NCBI GenBank assembly: GCA_002428445.1 | Contig: DIWJ01000054.1 | Location: forward strand, 1-64,000 | Length of the DNA stretch: 64,000 nt | Direction: 5' to 3' | From: Syntrophaceae bacterium UBA6109 | GTDB taxonomy: Bacteria; Desulfobacterota; Syntrophia; Syntrophales; UBA6109 | Shown: piece after piece, positions 35,395 through 43,971 of the stretch | Layout of the letters: every line of letters starts with the position of its first letter | Position numbering within the stretch: position 1 is the stretch's first letter | Program-made: the position numbers and the translations under genes | Notes under the pieces: model-generated | What the model was told of the DNA's origin: nothing | The model's input: only the letters and a program-made list of their open reading frames with translations | The model's database searches: none

Positions 35395-38241
35395 ATGAAG
35401 CGACAGTGCAAGTGGAACCCCCTCATTCATGCCCTCACGCTGCTGGCGGCGGCGGTTTTCCTGACGGTTGTGACAGCGGCCGCGGCTCTGGCCGACGCTT
35501 ACGATGACGGCCTCAAGATGTGGGAAAAGAAGGAATACGAAAAGTCGATCGTTTTCCTGCAAAAGGCCCTGAAGGAGGACCCGAAGTCGGCGCCCGCGAA
35601 GCAGCTTCTCGCCTGGAACTACGTCAAGTTCGGGCGCCTGGCCGAAGCGGAAGCGCTCTTCCTCGAGATCCGCGAGGCCAAGAAAGACGATGTCCGGGCC
35701 TTCCAGGGGCTGGGCTGGGTCTACGGAGAGATGGGACGAAACGAGGAGGCGATTTCGAACTTCAGGAACGAGGCCGCCTGGGCCAAGTCGCACATCGACA
35801 GCACCAACTACGTTTATTACGGGATCGACGAGCAGAAGTACATTGAATCCCTCTACTCGGACGCGAATTACGGCCTCGGCACGGTGTACAAGCGGATGTG
35901 GAAGTACGACGATGCCGTCAAACATCTGGAAGCGGCTCTGAAGGAACAGAACACCTTCACGCCTGAATCGGACATCGAGGCCGCGCTGGGGGACGTCTAC
36001 TACGAACAGGGAAAATGGAAACAGGCGCTCCGGCCTTTCGAGCGGGCGGCCAGGGGAGACAAGAAGAATCCTTCGCTGCAACTCAAAATCGCCTGGTGCC
36101 AGTATTTCAACAAGGATTACGGCGACGCGGAAAAGACCTTCGAAAAGGCCCGCGGTCTTCAGGCGGACGCGGCGGAACCGCCGTACGGTCTCGCCCTCAG
36201 CCAGTACCAGCAGAACAAGTTCGATGCGGCGCGCAAGAATCTCGCGAAGGCGATCGCCCTCAATCCCTATTTTGTCGACAATGTCTATCTCCACGGGATC
36301 ATCGACAAGAAACCCGAGTGGAAGAGCCTCTGGAAGGATTTCGGCCTCGCCTACAAGGGAAAACCCGCCTACAATTACCGCCTGGGGAATTTCCCCGCGG
36401 CGCTCTACAAACTGGCCGGATACGTCGATCAGGTGAATCCCCGGGATGTCGAGGCTCTGATTGCGGCGGGCTGGTGCTACCGCTGGGTGGAGTCCCTGGA
36501 CAAGGCCGCGGAAACATTCAATGCGGCGATCAAACTCGACCCGAAAGCCGACGAGGCCTTCGCGGGACTCGGCTCGACCTATATGGCCTACGGAAAGCTG
36601 CCGGAGGCGCTTAACTTCTTCAACGCCGCGCTGAAGATCAACGCGAACAATCCCATCACTTACAACGGCATGGCCTATCTTTATCTCTACCAAAAAGACG
36701 AGAAGAAGGCGGAGGAGGCGCTGCGCAAGGCGGTATCGCTCAAGAAGGACTACATCGATTGCCAGGCTTTTCTCGGCAATCTCCTGTACGGACAGAAACG
36801 ATTCGCCGAGGCCGTCAGCGAATATGACAAGCTCGTGCAGATCGACAAAAAGCTTCTGACCTCCTGGAACAGCCTGGGATGGGCCGCCTATTTCGCGGGC
36901 CAGACCGACAAAGCGATCGCCGCATTCGGCGAGTCCCGGAAGCTCAACCCCTTCTTTGTCGAGGCCCACTATGGACTGGGGATGGCCTACGCCAAAAAAG
37001 GCAATCTTGCGGCGGCGAAACCCGAACTGGCCGCCGCCATCGAAATCTATCCCTACTATGCGCACACGGCGGATCTCGTGGCGCTCATCAAGGCCAACCG
37101 GAGCTGGTCGGACCTCACCCTCGGGCTTGGCTGGAGTTATTACTACAAGCAGCAGTACCAGCCTGCCCTGGGAGCCTTCAAGGAGTACCTGGCGGTCAAG
37201 CCGGACAGCGTTCCGGCAAGTCGAGGCCTGGCCTGGTCAAACTACTGGGTCGGACAGCTCGACGCGGCCTACGCGGGATTCCAGGATCTCCTGAAGAAGG
37301 ATGCCGGCGATGTTGACGCGATGATCGGCTCCGGCTGGGTCCTCTTCGCGAAAAACAAGGATAAAGAAGCGGCGGACATCCTGAAGGCCGCCCTGGCGAA
37401 GGACCCCAAGCGCACCGATGCCTTGCGGACCATCGCCGCCATTTCTTACCGCGCCAAGAACTATGAGGAGGCCAACGCCCTTTACAGGAAAATTCAGGAA
37501 ATGGAACCCCGCGCACTGGACATCCACAACAACCAGGGATGGGCGCTGTACCGCGAACGGAAGTATGCCGAGGCGATCGGCAAATTTCATGAATCGATCC
37601 GGATCTACCGCTACTACGGAGAGCCGCACTACGGACTGGGAATGTGCTACGCGAAACTGGGTGAAATCGACAAGGCGAGGGAATCCTTCACCACGGCGGT
37701 CTACCTCTATCCGGGCTACATGGACGGCCAGGATCTCTACAGTGTCCTGGACTCCAATCCGAAGCTGCGGGAGCTGTACAACGCGATGGGTTGGAGCTAC
37801 TTCTACAACTACGACTACAAGGCGGCGAAATTCCACTTCGACCGCCTGCTGAAGGCCGATCCGGGCAACCGCGACGCCCTGCTGGGGCTGGGAACCGTCT
37901 CTTACGCACTCGGCGAATACAAGGATGCCGCCGGCACGCTCGGCAAGCTCGTGGCGGGTCTTCCGGCAACGGCGGACGGGTGGGACAAATGGAGCTACAT
38001 GCTGGACAACCTCGGCTGGAGCTACTACCTCCTGAAGGACTACGACAAGGCCCGCGAGACCTTCAAACGCCTCGAGGCTTACCATCCCAAGATCCGTTAC
38101 ATCGCGCCGATCAACGGCATGGCATGGTCCGAACTGCAGAAAGGCAGCAGGGCCGAAGCGGAAAAGCTCTTCGCGGCCTCGCTGAAAACCGTTCCCGGCA
38201 ACCTCAGCGCCGAGGCGGGAATGCGTGAACTGAAGAAATAG
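35395..38241 (+). CDS. Large secreted or periplasmic TPR-repeat protein
   Basis: A 948-residue protein with an N-terminal signal peptide (residues 1-34, hydrophobic LTLLAAAVFLTVVTAAAALA). The rest is almost all tetratricopeptide repeats, with consensus pieces such as YEKSIVFLQKALKEDPKS and FAGLGSTYMAYGKLPEALNF. At least three longer units recur near residues 290, 552 and 772, each with a Pro-Tyr/Gly-Tyr stretch, an L-x-x-L/V-I/L-D/K segment and a Trp/Leu followed by GxSY or GxAY (GWSYYYKQQY, GWSYFYNYDY). It is probably a protein-interaction scaffold outside the cytosol. ATG 35395 follows GGAGAAAGG. Confidence 0.85.
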   Translation: MKRQCKWNPLIHALTLLAAAVFLTVVTAAAALADAYDDGLKMWEKKEYEKSIVFLQKALKEDPKSAPAKQLLAWNYVKFGRLAEAEALFLEIREAKKDDVRAFQGLGWVYGEMGRNEEAISNFRNEAAWAKSHIDSTNYVYYGIDEQKYIESLYSDANYGLGTVYKRMWKYDDAVKHLEAALKEQNTFTPESDIEAALGDVYYEQGKWKQALRPFERAARGDKKNPSLQLKIAWCQYFNKDYGDAEKTFEKARGLQADAAEPPYGLALSQYQQNKFDAARKNLAKAIALNPYFVDNVYLHGIIDKKPEWKSLWKDFGLAYKGKPAYNYRLGNFPAALYKLAGYVDQVNPRDVEALIAAGWCYRWVESLDKAAETFNAAIKLDPKADEAFAGLGSTYMAYGKLPEALNFFNAALKINANNPITYNGMAYLYLYQKDEKKAEEALRKAVSLKKDYIDCQAFLGNLLYGQKRFAEAVSEYDKLVQIDKKLLTSWNSLGWAAYFAGQTDKAIAAFGESRKLNPFFVEAHYGLGMAYAKKGNLAAAKPELAAAIEIYPYYAHTADLVALIKANRSWSDLTLGLGWSYYYKQQYQPALGAFKEYLAVKPDSVPASRGLAWSNYWVGQLDAAYAGFQDLLKKDAGDVDAMIGSGWVLFAKNKDKEAADILKAALAKDPKRTDALRTIAAISYRAKNYEEANALYRKIQEMEPRALDIHNNQGWALYRERKYAEAIGKFHESIRIYRYYGEPHYGLGMCYAKLGEIDKARESFTTAVYLYPGYMDGQDLYSVLDSNPKLRELYNAMGWSYFYNYDYKAAKFHFDRLLKADPGNRDALLGLGTVSYALGEYKDAAGTLGKLVAGLPATADGWDKWSYMLDNLGWSYYLLKDYDKARETFKRLEAYHPKIRYIAPINGMAWSELQKGSRAEAEKLFAASLKTVPGNLSAEAGMRELKK

Positions 38242-38340
38242 GAACGGCAACGCCGGAGGGCAAACGCCAAATCCCCCTCATTCCCCGCGGCCAGGAGGAT
38301 GCAGGGGGATTCGCTTCCCTGGAGTTCGGAGGAAATCGAT

Positions 38341-38739
38341 ATGGAACCGAAGAAAGGCCGGATGCAGTCCTGCCTCCTGGAAGAAGAGGGCCGGGCCTGT
38401 GCGCCCCCGACGGGGGATTTCCCTCTCTGCGGAGACCATGCACGGGAGATCGATCGCCGTTACGCCGTGTGTCTTGCCGAAAATGCCCGGCGCGACTTCA
38501 TGGAGCGGGGCGAGGACGCCTTCCTGTTCTCCCGGCGGGACGGCTCGGTTTACGCCCTCAACGCGGTGGCGGCGCTCATTTTCCGGCGCCTGGCCGACGG
38601 TTCCAGATTCTCCGGGATCCTTCAGGAGATCGCAGCGGCCTTCGAGGGTCCGACGCCGGCGGAATTCCTGGAAGACGCGGTCGAATTTCTCGCCCTGCTG
38701 CAGAAAGCGGGAATCGCGACGAGGGAAGATGGACCGTAA
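38341..38739 (+). CDS. PqqD-family protein (RiPP recognition element)
   Basis: A 132-residue protein whose C-terminal 85 residues match the PqqD fold: AFLFSRRDGSVYALNAVAALIFRRLADG near residues 62-90 (landmarks AFLFSRRDG and YALNAVAALI), then FLEDAVEFLALLQKAGI. PqqD-like winged-helix RREs bind leader peptides and deliver them to modifying enzymes. The N-terminal 45 residues are extra. ATG 38341 has GGAGGAAATC upstream. It overlaps the ATP-grasp gene by 11 bases, and a leader-like YxxPxL sequence appears two genes later, at the start of the decarboxylase. Confidence 0.8.
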   Translation: MEPKKGRMQSCLLEEEGRACAPPTGDFPLCGDHAREIDRRYAVCLAENARRDFMERGEDAFLFSRRDGSVYALNAVAALIFRRLADGSRFSGILQEIAAAFEGPTPAEFLEDAVEFLALLQKAGIATREDGP

Positions 38740-39784
38740 CGTCACCAAACACGTCGTCGTCACCGGACTTCTCGCAACGGACAACCCGTACCCGGGCCTC
38801 GGCATCGCGCGCTGCCTTCGGCTCGCGCCCGAGTTCACGGGAACGATTTCCGCTTTTGTATTTGAACCGTTGTCGAACGGCATCTACGACCGCGCCATCG
38901 TCGATCGCGCCTTTATCGTCCCCTACCCCGCCGCAGGCTGCGACACCCTCCTCGAGCGGATCCGCAGCATCCATGAGCGCTGTCCGATCGATGTGATCCT
39001 TCCTTCGCTCGACTCGGAAGTCTCCCTCTATGCGGAGCTCGCCGGGCCCCTGCGCGACCTCGGGATCGGAACGCTGCTCCCTCCGCCGTCGCAGGTGAAA
39101 CTCCGGGCGAAGAACCTTCTCTACGAGTTCGGTCTGGAGCAGGGCGTCCGCGTCCCCAAGACGCTCCTGCTCAACAACATCGACGAGCTCCGCCCGAAGG
39201 TCAGGGAAGTGGGAGTCCCGTTTCTCCTCAAGGGAATCCTCAATGACGCCCGCGTCTGCGCCTCCGTCGAGGAAGGCGAGCGGCGCTATGAGGAGCTCTA
39301 CGGACTGTGGGGATATCCGATCCTCCTGCAGAGTTTCGTCGTCGGAGAGGAGTTCGACGTCATCGCCCTGGCCGACCGCGAGGCGGAGGTGGTCGGCGCC
39401 GTCGCCATGAAGAAATTCGGGCTCACCGACAAGGGGAAAGCCTTTGCGGGGCTGACCGTCGAGGATGACGAGCTCCTGCGCCTTACCGCGGAGATTCTCC
39501 GCAAGCTCCGCTGGGCGGGGCCGATTGAATGCGAGTTTCTCCGCGATCGGGCCGGCGATCTTCACCTCATGGAAGTGAACAGCCGTTTCCCCTCCTGGCT
39601 GTATCTGTCGGCAGTGGCGGGACAGAACCTGCCCCTGGCAGCGGTCCGGATCGCCGCCGGAATGCCGGCGGAGCGGATGACCCGTTACGCGAGCGGCAAG
39701 CTCTTCATCCGCACGGTCGCGGACCGGATCGTCGATGCGGAACCGCTGGTGGCACTTGCCGCAACGGGGGAGGTGCGGGTGTGA
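38729..39784 (+). CDS. ATP-grasp ligase, intact catalytic residues
   Basis: A 351-residue ATP-grasp enzyme of the carboxylate-amine/thiol ligase type. An N-terminal Rossmann-like part (HVVVTGLLATDNPYPGLGIAR) precedes the ATP-grasp region with FLLKGILND, VVGEEFDVIA, and the metal-binding residues: Glu267/Glu269 in IECEF and Glu282/Asn284 in MEVNSRF. It should form an amide or similar bond through an acyl-phosphate. It lies between the PqqD gene (11-base overlap) and a degenerate paralogue (GTGA overlap). Substrates unknown. Confidence 0.82.
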   Translation: MDRNVTKHVVVTGLLATDNPYPGLGIARCLRLAPEFTGTISAFVFEPLSNGIYDRAIVDRAFIVPYPAAGCDTLLERIRSIHERCPIDVILPSLDSEVSLYAELAGPLRDLGIGTLLPPPSQVKLRAKNLLYEFGLEQGVRVPKTLLLNNIDELRPKVREVGVPFLLKGILNDARVCASVEEGERRYEELYGLWGYPILLQSFVVGEEFDVIALADREAEVVGAVAMKKFGLTDKGKAFAGLTVEDDELLRLTAEILRKLRWAGPIECEFLRDRAGDLHLMEVNSRFPSWLYLSAVAGQNLPLAAVRIAAGMPAERMTRYASGKLFIRTVADRIVDAEPLVALAATGEVRV

Positions 39785-40713
39785 ACGTCGCCGTAACCGG
39801 CCTCAGCACCGGCAGCGAAACCGCCGCCGGCATCGCCGTCCTCAAGGCCCTGCGCCTCGCCAATGTCGAGCGCCTCGTCGGACTCACGACCAGCGCCCTT
39901 GAGGTGGGCGCCTACCAGGAAGACCTCCTGGATGCCGCGTACCTCGTACCGCCGCTCCATGAGCGGAGTTCCTTTCTCGACAGGCTGGCGCAGATCAAGA
40001 CCGAGGGCGGTCTGGACGCGGTCATCCCGGCCGTCGACGACGATGTCCGGCGGATGTGCGCCATGGCCGCGGAGCTCGAAGACATCGGGATCCGGGCGCT
40101 CCTGCCCGGCGAACGGGTTCTGACGGATCTTTGGCAAGGCCGCTTTCCCGCTCCCGCTTCCGGTGACCGGAAGCAACCGGAAGGCACTCTGCGGGGCTCT
40201 CTTCCCGCCCTCGTCAAGAGTCCGGTCCAAAGCGTCAGCGGGCAGAGGAACGTTCTCGAGGACGAGTTTTCCGTCTGCGTCCTTGCCGAACGCGGTCACA
40301 GCGCGGCGGCCGTCACGACGATCAAGAAGCTGCTCACGTCCAGGGGCGGCAGCACCTGGATGGCGCTTTCCGTGGACGGCGGTGAACTGGCGGAAACGGC
40401 CGTCGCTCTCGTCGCGGATTCCGGCTGGACAGGCCCCCTGACTCTCGACTTCATCCGCAACGAAAGGGGCGCCCCCTTCCTGACGGCCCTTCACCCCCGC
40501 TTCCCTGATTGGATCAATTTCCCCGCCGCGGAGGGTCTCAACCTGCCGGGAATCCTTCTGGACATCCTCAGCGGCCGCGAAACGGAATCGCCCCGGCCGG
40601 CGCCGCCTTCGGGCAGACTGTTCGTTCGCACGGCAATCGATATCGTAACCGACATCAGCCGATTCGGCACCTTTTCTCTGACGGGAGAAATCCGCTATGA
40701 CGACCGGAAATAA
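39781..40713 (+). CDS. Degenerate ATP-grasp paralogue
   Basis: A 310-residue protein beginning with GTG behind GGGGGAGG. It aligns with the preceding gene product: GPLTLDFIRNERGAPFL against GPIECEFLRDRAGDLHL, and HPRFPDWINFPAAEGLNLP against NSRFPSWLYLSAVAGQNLP. The metal-binding positions are changed: Glu282 and Asn284 of the neighbour correspond to Ala and His here, and Glu267 to Thr. The central region is about 40 residues shorter. It looks like a tandem duplicate that lost catalysis and may serve as a partner or regulatory subunit. It overlaps the decarboxylase gene by 17 bases. Confidence 0.75.
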   Translation: MNVAVTGLSTGSETAAGIAVLKALRLANVERLVGLTTSALEVGAYQEDLLDAAYLVPPLHERSSFLDRLAQIKTEGGLDAVIPAVDDDVRRMCAMAAELEDIGIRALLPGERVLTDLWQGRFPAPASGDRKQPEGTLRGSLPALVKSPVQSVSGQRNVLEDEFSVCVLAERGHSAAAVTTIKKLLTSRGGSTWMALSVDGGELAETAVALVADSGWTGPLTLDFIRNERGAPFLTALHPRFPDWINFPAAEGLNLPGILLDILSGRETESPRPAPPSGRLFVRTAIDIVTDISRFGTFSLTGEIRYDDRK

Positions 40714-42061
40714 AAAACCCTACGTCAAACCCGCCCTGACCCGCATATCGCTGGTAGACACGGAGAGATTCAAGGGGTCCTACCTGAAGGCCAAGGTCTG
40801 CTCCGCCATCGACGGCCATCCGGTACGCCGGCTGCTGCGGGATTTCGGGTCGCCCCTCTACGTGGTCTCGGAGGCATCCCTCCGCCGCGTTTTCCGCCGC
40901 ATGCGGGACGCCTTCACGAGCCGCTGCCCCGGGGCGACAATCGCCTACTCCTACAAGACCAACTACCTGTCCGGCATCTGCGCGATCCTTCACCGCGAAG
41001 GCGCATGGGCGGAGGTCGTTTCGGGGCTGGAATACGAGATGGCGAGACGGCTGGCGGTGCCCGGCAACGAGATCGTCTTCAACGGACCGCACAAGAATCC
41101 CGCCGAGATGGGCCGGGCCTTCGCGGACGGCGCCGCCGTGAACCTGGATTCCTTCGATGACCTTCGGAAGGCAGAGCAGGTCGCCGAGACGCTGGGGCGG
41201 GAGGCGCGGGTCGGTATCCGCGTCAACATGCAGCTCAATTACCCGGCCTGGGACAAGTTCGGCTTCGGCCTGGAATCCGGGCAGGCCTACGACGCCTGCC
41301 GGATCATCGCCCGGCACCGGCATCTGCGGCTGGCCGGCCTCCACTGCCATGTCGGAACCTACGTGATCGACCTGAGCATCTACCGGCGTCTGATCGAGAA
41401 CCTCCTTTCGCTGGCGGTAAAGATCCGCGAAACCCTGGGCATCGGCCTGGAGTACCTCGACATCGGCGGCGGCTTCCCGTCCGCGAACACGCTGCACTCC
41501 CAGCTCATGCCCGGCGATACGACATCGCCGACGCCGGAGCAGTACGCCGAGACGATCTGCGATGCATTGAACCGCCGGAGCGGTGAACTGGCCGCGCCCG
41601 TGCGGCTGCTCCTGGAGCCCGGCCGCAGCGTCGTCGACGAATGCATGTCCCTGCTGTCCACCGTCGTGGCCGTCAAGGAATACAGCGGGGGACGCTTCGC
41701 CGTCATCGATGCGGGTGTCAACCTCCTGCCCACGGCGTATTATTACAGGTTCCAGATTCTGTCCGACCGGGAGGCCGCGGCGACCGAGCAGATCGACCTC
41801 GTCGGGCCGCTGTGCATGCAGATCGACGTTGTGCGCAGGGGGGCCACGCTCCCGCGGGTCCAGGCCGGGGATGTCCTGACGGTCCGCAACGTCGGCGCAT
41901 ACAACTTTTCACAGTCGATGGCGTTCATCTTCCCCAGGCCGGCCGTGGTCCTGGTCGGGGACGGCGGCGCCGAAATCCTCCGCCGGGCCGAAACCTATGA
42001 GGACATCAAGGGGCCGGAGCGGGTCCCCGAGAGGCTGTTCGGCAGGAGCACGGCCCCGTGA
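40697..42061 (+). CDS. LysA-like PLP decarboxylase with an N-terminal YxxPxL leader-type tag
   Basis: A 454-residue fold-type III PLP enzyme of the diaminopimelate/ornithine decarboxylase group. The PLP lysine is Lys87 (AYSYKTNY), followed by GLHCHVGT, GGGFPSANT, EPGRSVVDE, the dimer-interface Cys373 in GPLCMQID and AYNFSQSMAF. Before the barrel lies a 35-residue tail containing KKPYVKPALTRISL, which matches the KxxYxKPxL pattern recognised by PqqD-like RREs in lasso-peptide leaders. This tail is not part of LysA. It might recruit the PqqD protein encoded upstream (inference). The substrate is an amino acid or a carrier-bound equivalent. GTGA overlap with the next gene. Confidence 0.83.
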   Translation: MTTGNKKPYVKPALTRISLVDTERFKGSYLKAKVCSAIDGHPVRRLLRDFGSPLYVVSEASLRRVFRRMRDAFTSRCPGATIAYSYKTNYLSGICAILHREGAWAEVVSGLEYEMARRLAVPGNEIVFNGPHKNPAEMGRAFADGAAVNLDSFDDLRKAEQVAETLGREARVGIRVNMQLNYPAWDKFGFGLESGQAYDACRIIARHRHLRLAGLHCHVGTYVIDLSIYRRLIENLLSLAVKIRETLGIGLEYLDIGGGFPSANTLHSQLMPGDTTSPTPEQYAETICDALNRRSGELAAPVRLLLEPGRSVVDECMSLLSTVVAVKEYSGGRFAVIDAGVNLLPTAYYYRFQILSDREAAATEQIDLVGPLCMQIDVVRRGATLPRVQAGDVLTVRNVGAYNFSQSMAFIFPRPAVVLVGDGGAEILRRAETYEDIKGPERVPERLFGRSTAP

Positions 42062-43971
42062 ACATCCGCGACGCGACCGTTCTGACCGCGAGTCTCTGGC
42101 GGGAAATGACGTCCCGCCACGCCCCCCTCCGCTGGGTCGATATCGTTCTGCGCTCTTACGGTCAGGTCCTCTTTGCCGATTCCGCCCTGAGCGGGCTGTT
42201 TCTGATCCTGGCTCTGGGCATGCTCTCCGTAAGGACGCTTTTCTTTTCCCTGGCCGGCGCGCTGATCGCCAATGCCGCCGCCCGCCTTCTGCGAAAAGAT
42301 CCTTTTTACCTCGAGCATGGGATCTACGGCTTCAACGGCGTGATTTTCGGGCTTTTCTGGAGCTGGTACTTTGTTCTTTCGCCGGTGTCCCTGAGCCTGT
42401 TCCTTCCGGCCGCGCTTCTTCTGTGTCCCCTGCAGTCCGCCCTGACGAAGAGCTTTTCCCGGGCGAAATCCTCCCTGCCGGTCATGAGCCTCCCGGCGGT
42501 CCTTCTTCTCTACGGCTCGCTGATCGCCGCCTACTGGCTCACCTTCAGCGCAAAAGTCGTTCCCTACGTGGAGTTGTTCGCACCGGCGATGGAAGCGATT
42601 GATCCACTGCTGCCCGTCAACCCGAATGACGGCGGTCCCCTCTGGGCCTTCATCGTAACGCACGGTCTTCACGTGTGGGGCGCCATCTTCGCGGGGATTC
42701 TGATTTTTTCGCCGATCAGCTTTCTTACGGCCGCGGGGTTCGTCCTTTGCGGATACGCGGTGACGCTCCTCCTTCCGCCGTCGACCGCCTCGACCGCCGG
42801 AATTTACCTCGGCCTCAATGTCCTCCCCGCAACCGTCGGGATGTTCGGCATCCTGCTCGTGCCGAACCGCTGGGCGTTTCTGTACACGCTCCTCGGGTTT
42901 CTCGTCTGCACGGCCCTTTGGCTTCTTCTCTCCGGCCTTCTCGGTTTTCTCAACCTCCCCTTCCTGACCTTGCCGTTCAACCTGACGGTCCTTCTGCTCA
43001 TGACGGCGGCCCTGCGCATGGGTCCCCTGCATTCCGGACTGGTCCCGGTTCCCCTGGACAGGATCACGACGCCCGAAAAGGCCATCCGCTCGCGGCGGCC
43101 GCTGCTCGGACCCTACCCGCAGGCCCCGGGCATCCGGCAGGCGGCCGGTTTTTTCCGGGGGCTGCTGCCCGGCGGCAGGCCGACGCCGCAGGAAATCGCC
43201 GGCCTGGTCGAGGCAATCCGGGCCGCCCGCTCGATCGCGATCCTCTCCGGCGCCGGAACAAGCACGGAATCGGGAATCCCCGATTTCCGGGACAATCCGG
43301 CCTTCTGGCGACGCTTCGGCGCCGAGGAGATGACCTACGGAAATTTCCTCTCGCGGCCGGACGTGCGCGAACGCTACTGGGAGATGGAGCGGCAATTCCA
43401 CCGGCTGATCGAAGAGGCACGTCCGAACGACGTTCACCGCGCCGCCGTTCGTCTGGAAGAGATGGGAAAGCTTTCCTGCGTGGTCACACAGAACGTGGAT
43501 GGTCTTTTTCAGAAGGCGGGGGTATCAGCCGGGCGGGTGATCGAGGTGCATGGAAGCATCCGCACCGCCCGCTGCGTCCGCTGCGGGACGGTTCATACGG
43601 TTGCCGAGATCGAGGCAATGCTTGGGGCGGGGATCGCAGACCCCTTTTGCCGGTCCTGCCGGGAGCCGCTCAAACCGGACACGGTTTTCATGGGGGAGCC
43701 GCTCGACGAGGCGGTGGCCGGCGAGGCGCTTTTCCGCATCCTGAGCTCGGGCCTCCTTCTCGTCGTCGGCACAAGCCTGCAGGTGGACCCCGTCGCCTCT
43801 TTCGCCGATCTCGCCTGGCGGAAGGGAGTCCGGATCGCCGTCGTCAATCTCCAGCCGACCCCCAAAGACGGCCTGGCGGAGATCGTCGTCCGGAAGCCCC
43901 TGGGTCCTGTCTTCCGCAAAATCCTGAAATCGCTCGCCGGCGGGCCGGTCACAGACCCAGCCGGCCGCTGA
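42058..43971 (+). CDS. Urea-transporter-like membrane domain fused to a Sir2 sirtuin
   Basis: A 637-residue fusion. Residues about 25-335 are hydrophobic and match the urea transporter family: HGIYGFNGVIFGLFW in the first half, STAGIYLGLNVLPATVG in the inverted second half, and TLPFNLTVLLLM. After a linker, residues about 385-630 are a sirtuin: SGAGTSTESGIPDFRD near 396, TQNVDGL near 475, the catalytic EVHGS near 496, zinc pairs CVRC and CRSC, and GTSLQVDP. All NAD and zinc residues seem present, so the deacylase is probably active and tethered to the membrane. GTG start overlaps the decarboxylase stop. I know no described protein with this pairing. Confidence 0.85.
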   Translation: MNIRDATVLTASLWREMTSRHAPLRWVDIVLRSYGQVLFADSALSGLFLILALGMLSVRTLFFSLAGALIANAAARLLRKDPFYLEHGIYGFNGVIFGLFWSWYFVLSPVSLSLFLPAALLLCPLQSALTKSFSRAKSSLPVMSLPAVLLLYGSLIAAYWLTFSAKVVPYVELFAPAMEAIDPLLPVNPNDGGPLWAFIVTHGLHVWGAIFAGILIFSPISFLTAAGFVLCGYAVTLLLPPSTASTAGIYLGLNVLPATVGMFGILLVPNRWAFLYTLLGFLVCTALWLLLSGLLGFLNLPFLTLPFNLTVLLLMTAALRMGPLHSGLVPVPLDRITTPEKAIRSRRPLLGPYPQAPGIRQAAGFFRGLLPGGRPTPQEIAGLVEAIRAARSIAILSGAGTSTESGIPDFRDNPAFWRRFGAEEMTYGNFLSRPDVRERYWEMERQFHRLIEEARPNDVHRAAVRLEEMGKLSCVVTQNVDGLFQKAGVSAGRVIEVHGSIRTARCVRCGTVHTVAEIEAMLGAGIADPFCRSCREPLKPDTVFMGEPLDEAVAGEALFRILSSGLLLVVGTSLQVDPVASFADLAWRKGVRIAVVNLQPTPKDGLAEIVVRKPLGPVFRKILKSLAGGPVTDPAGR

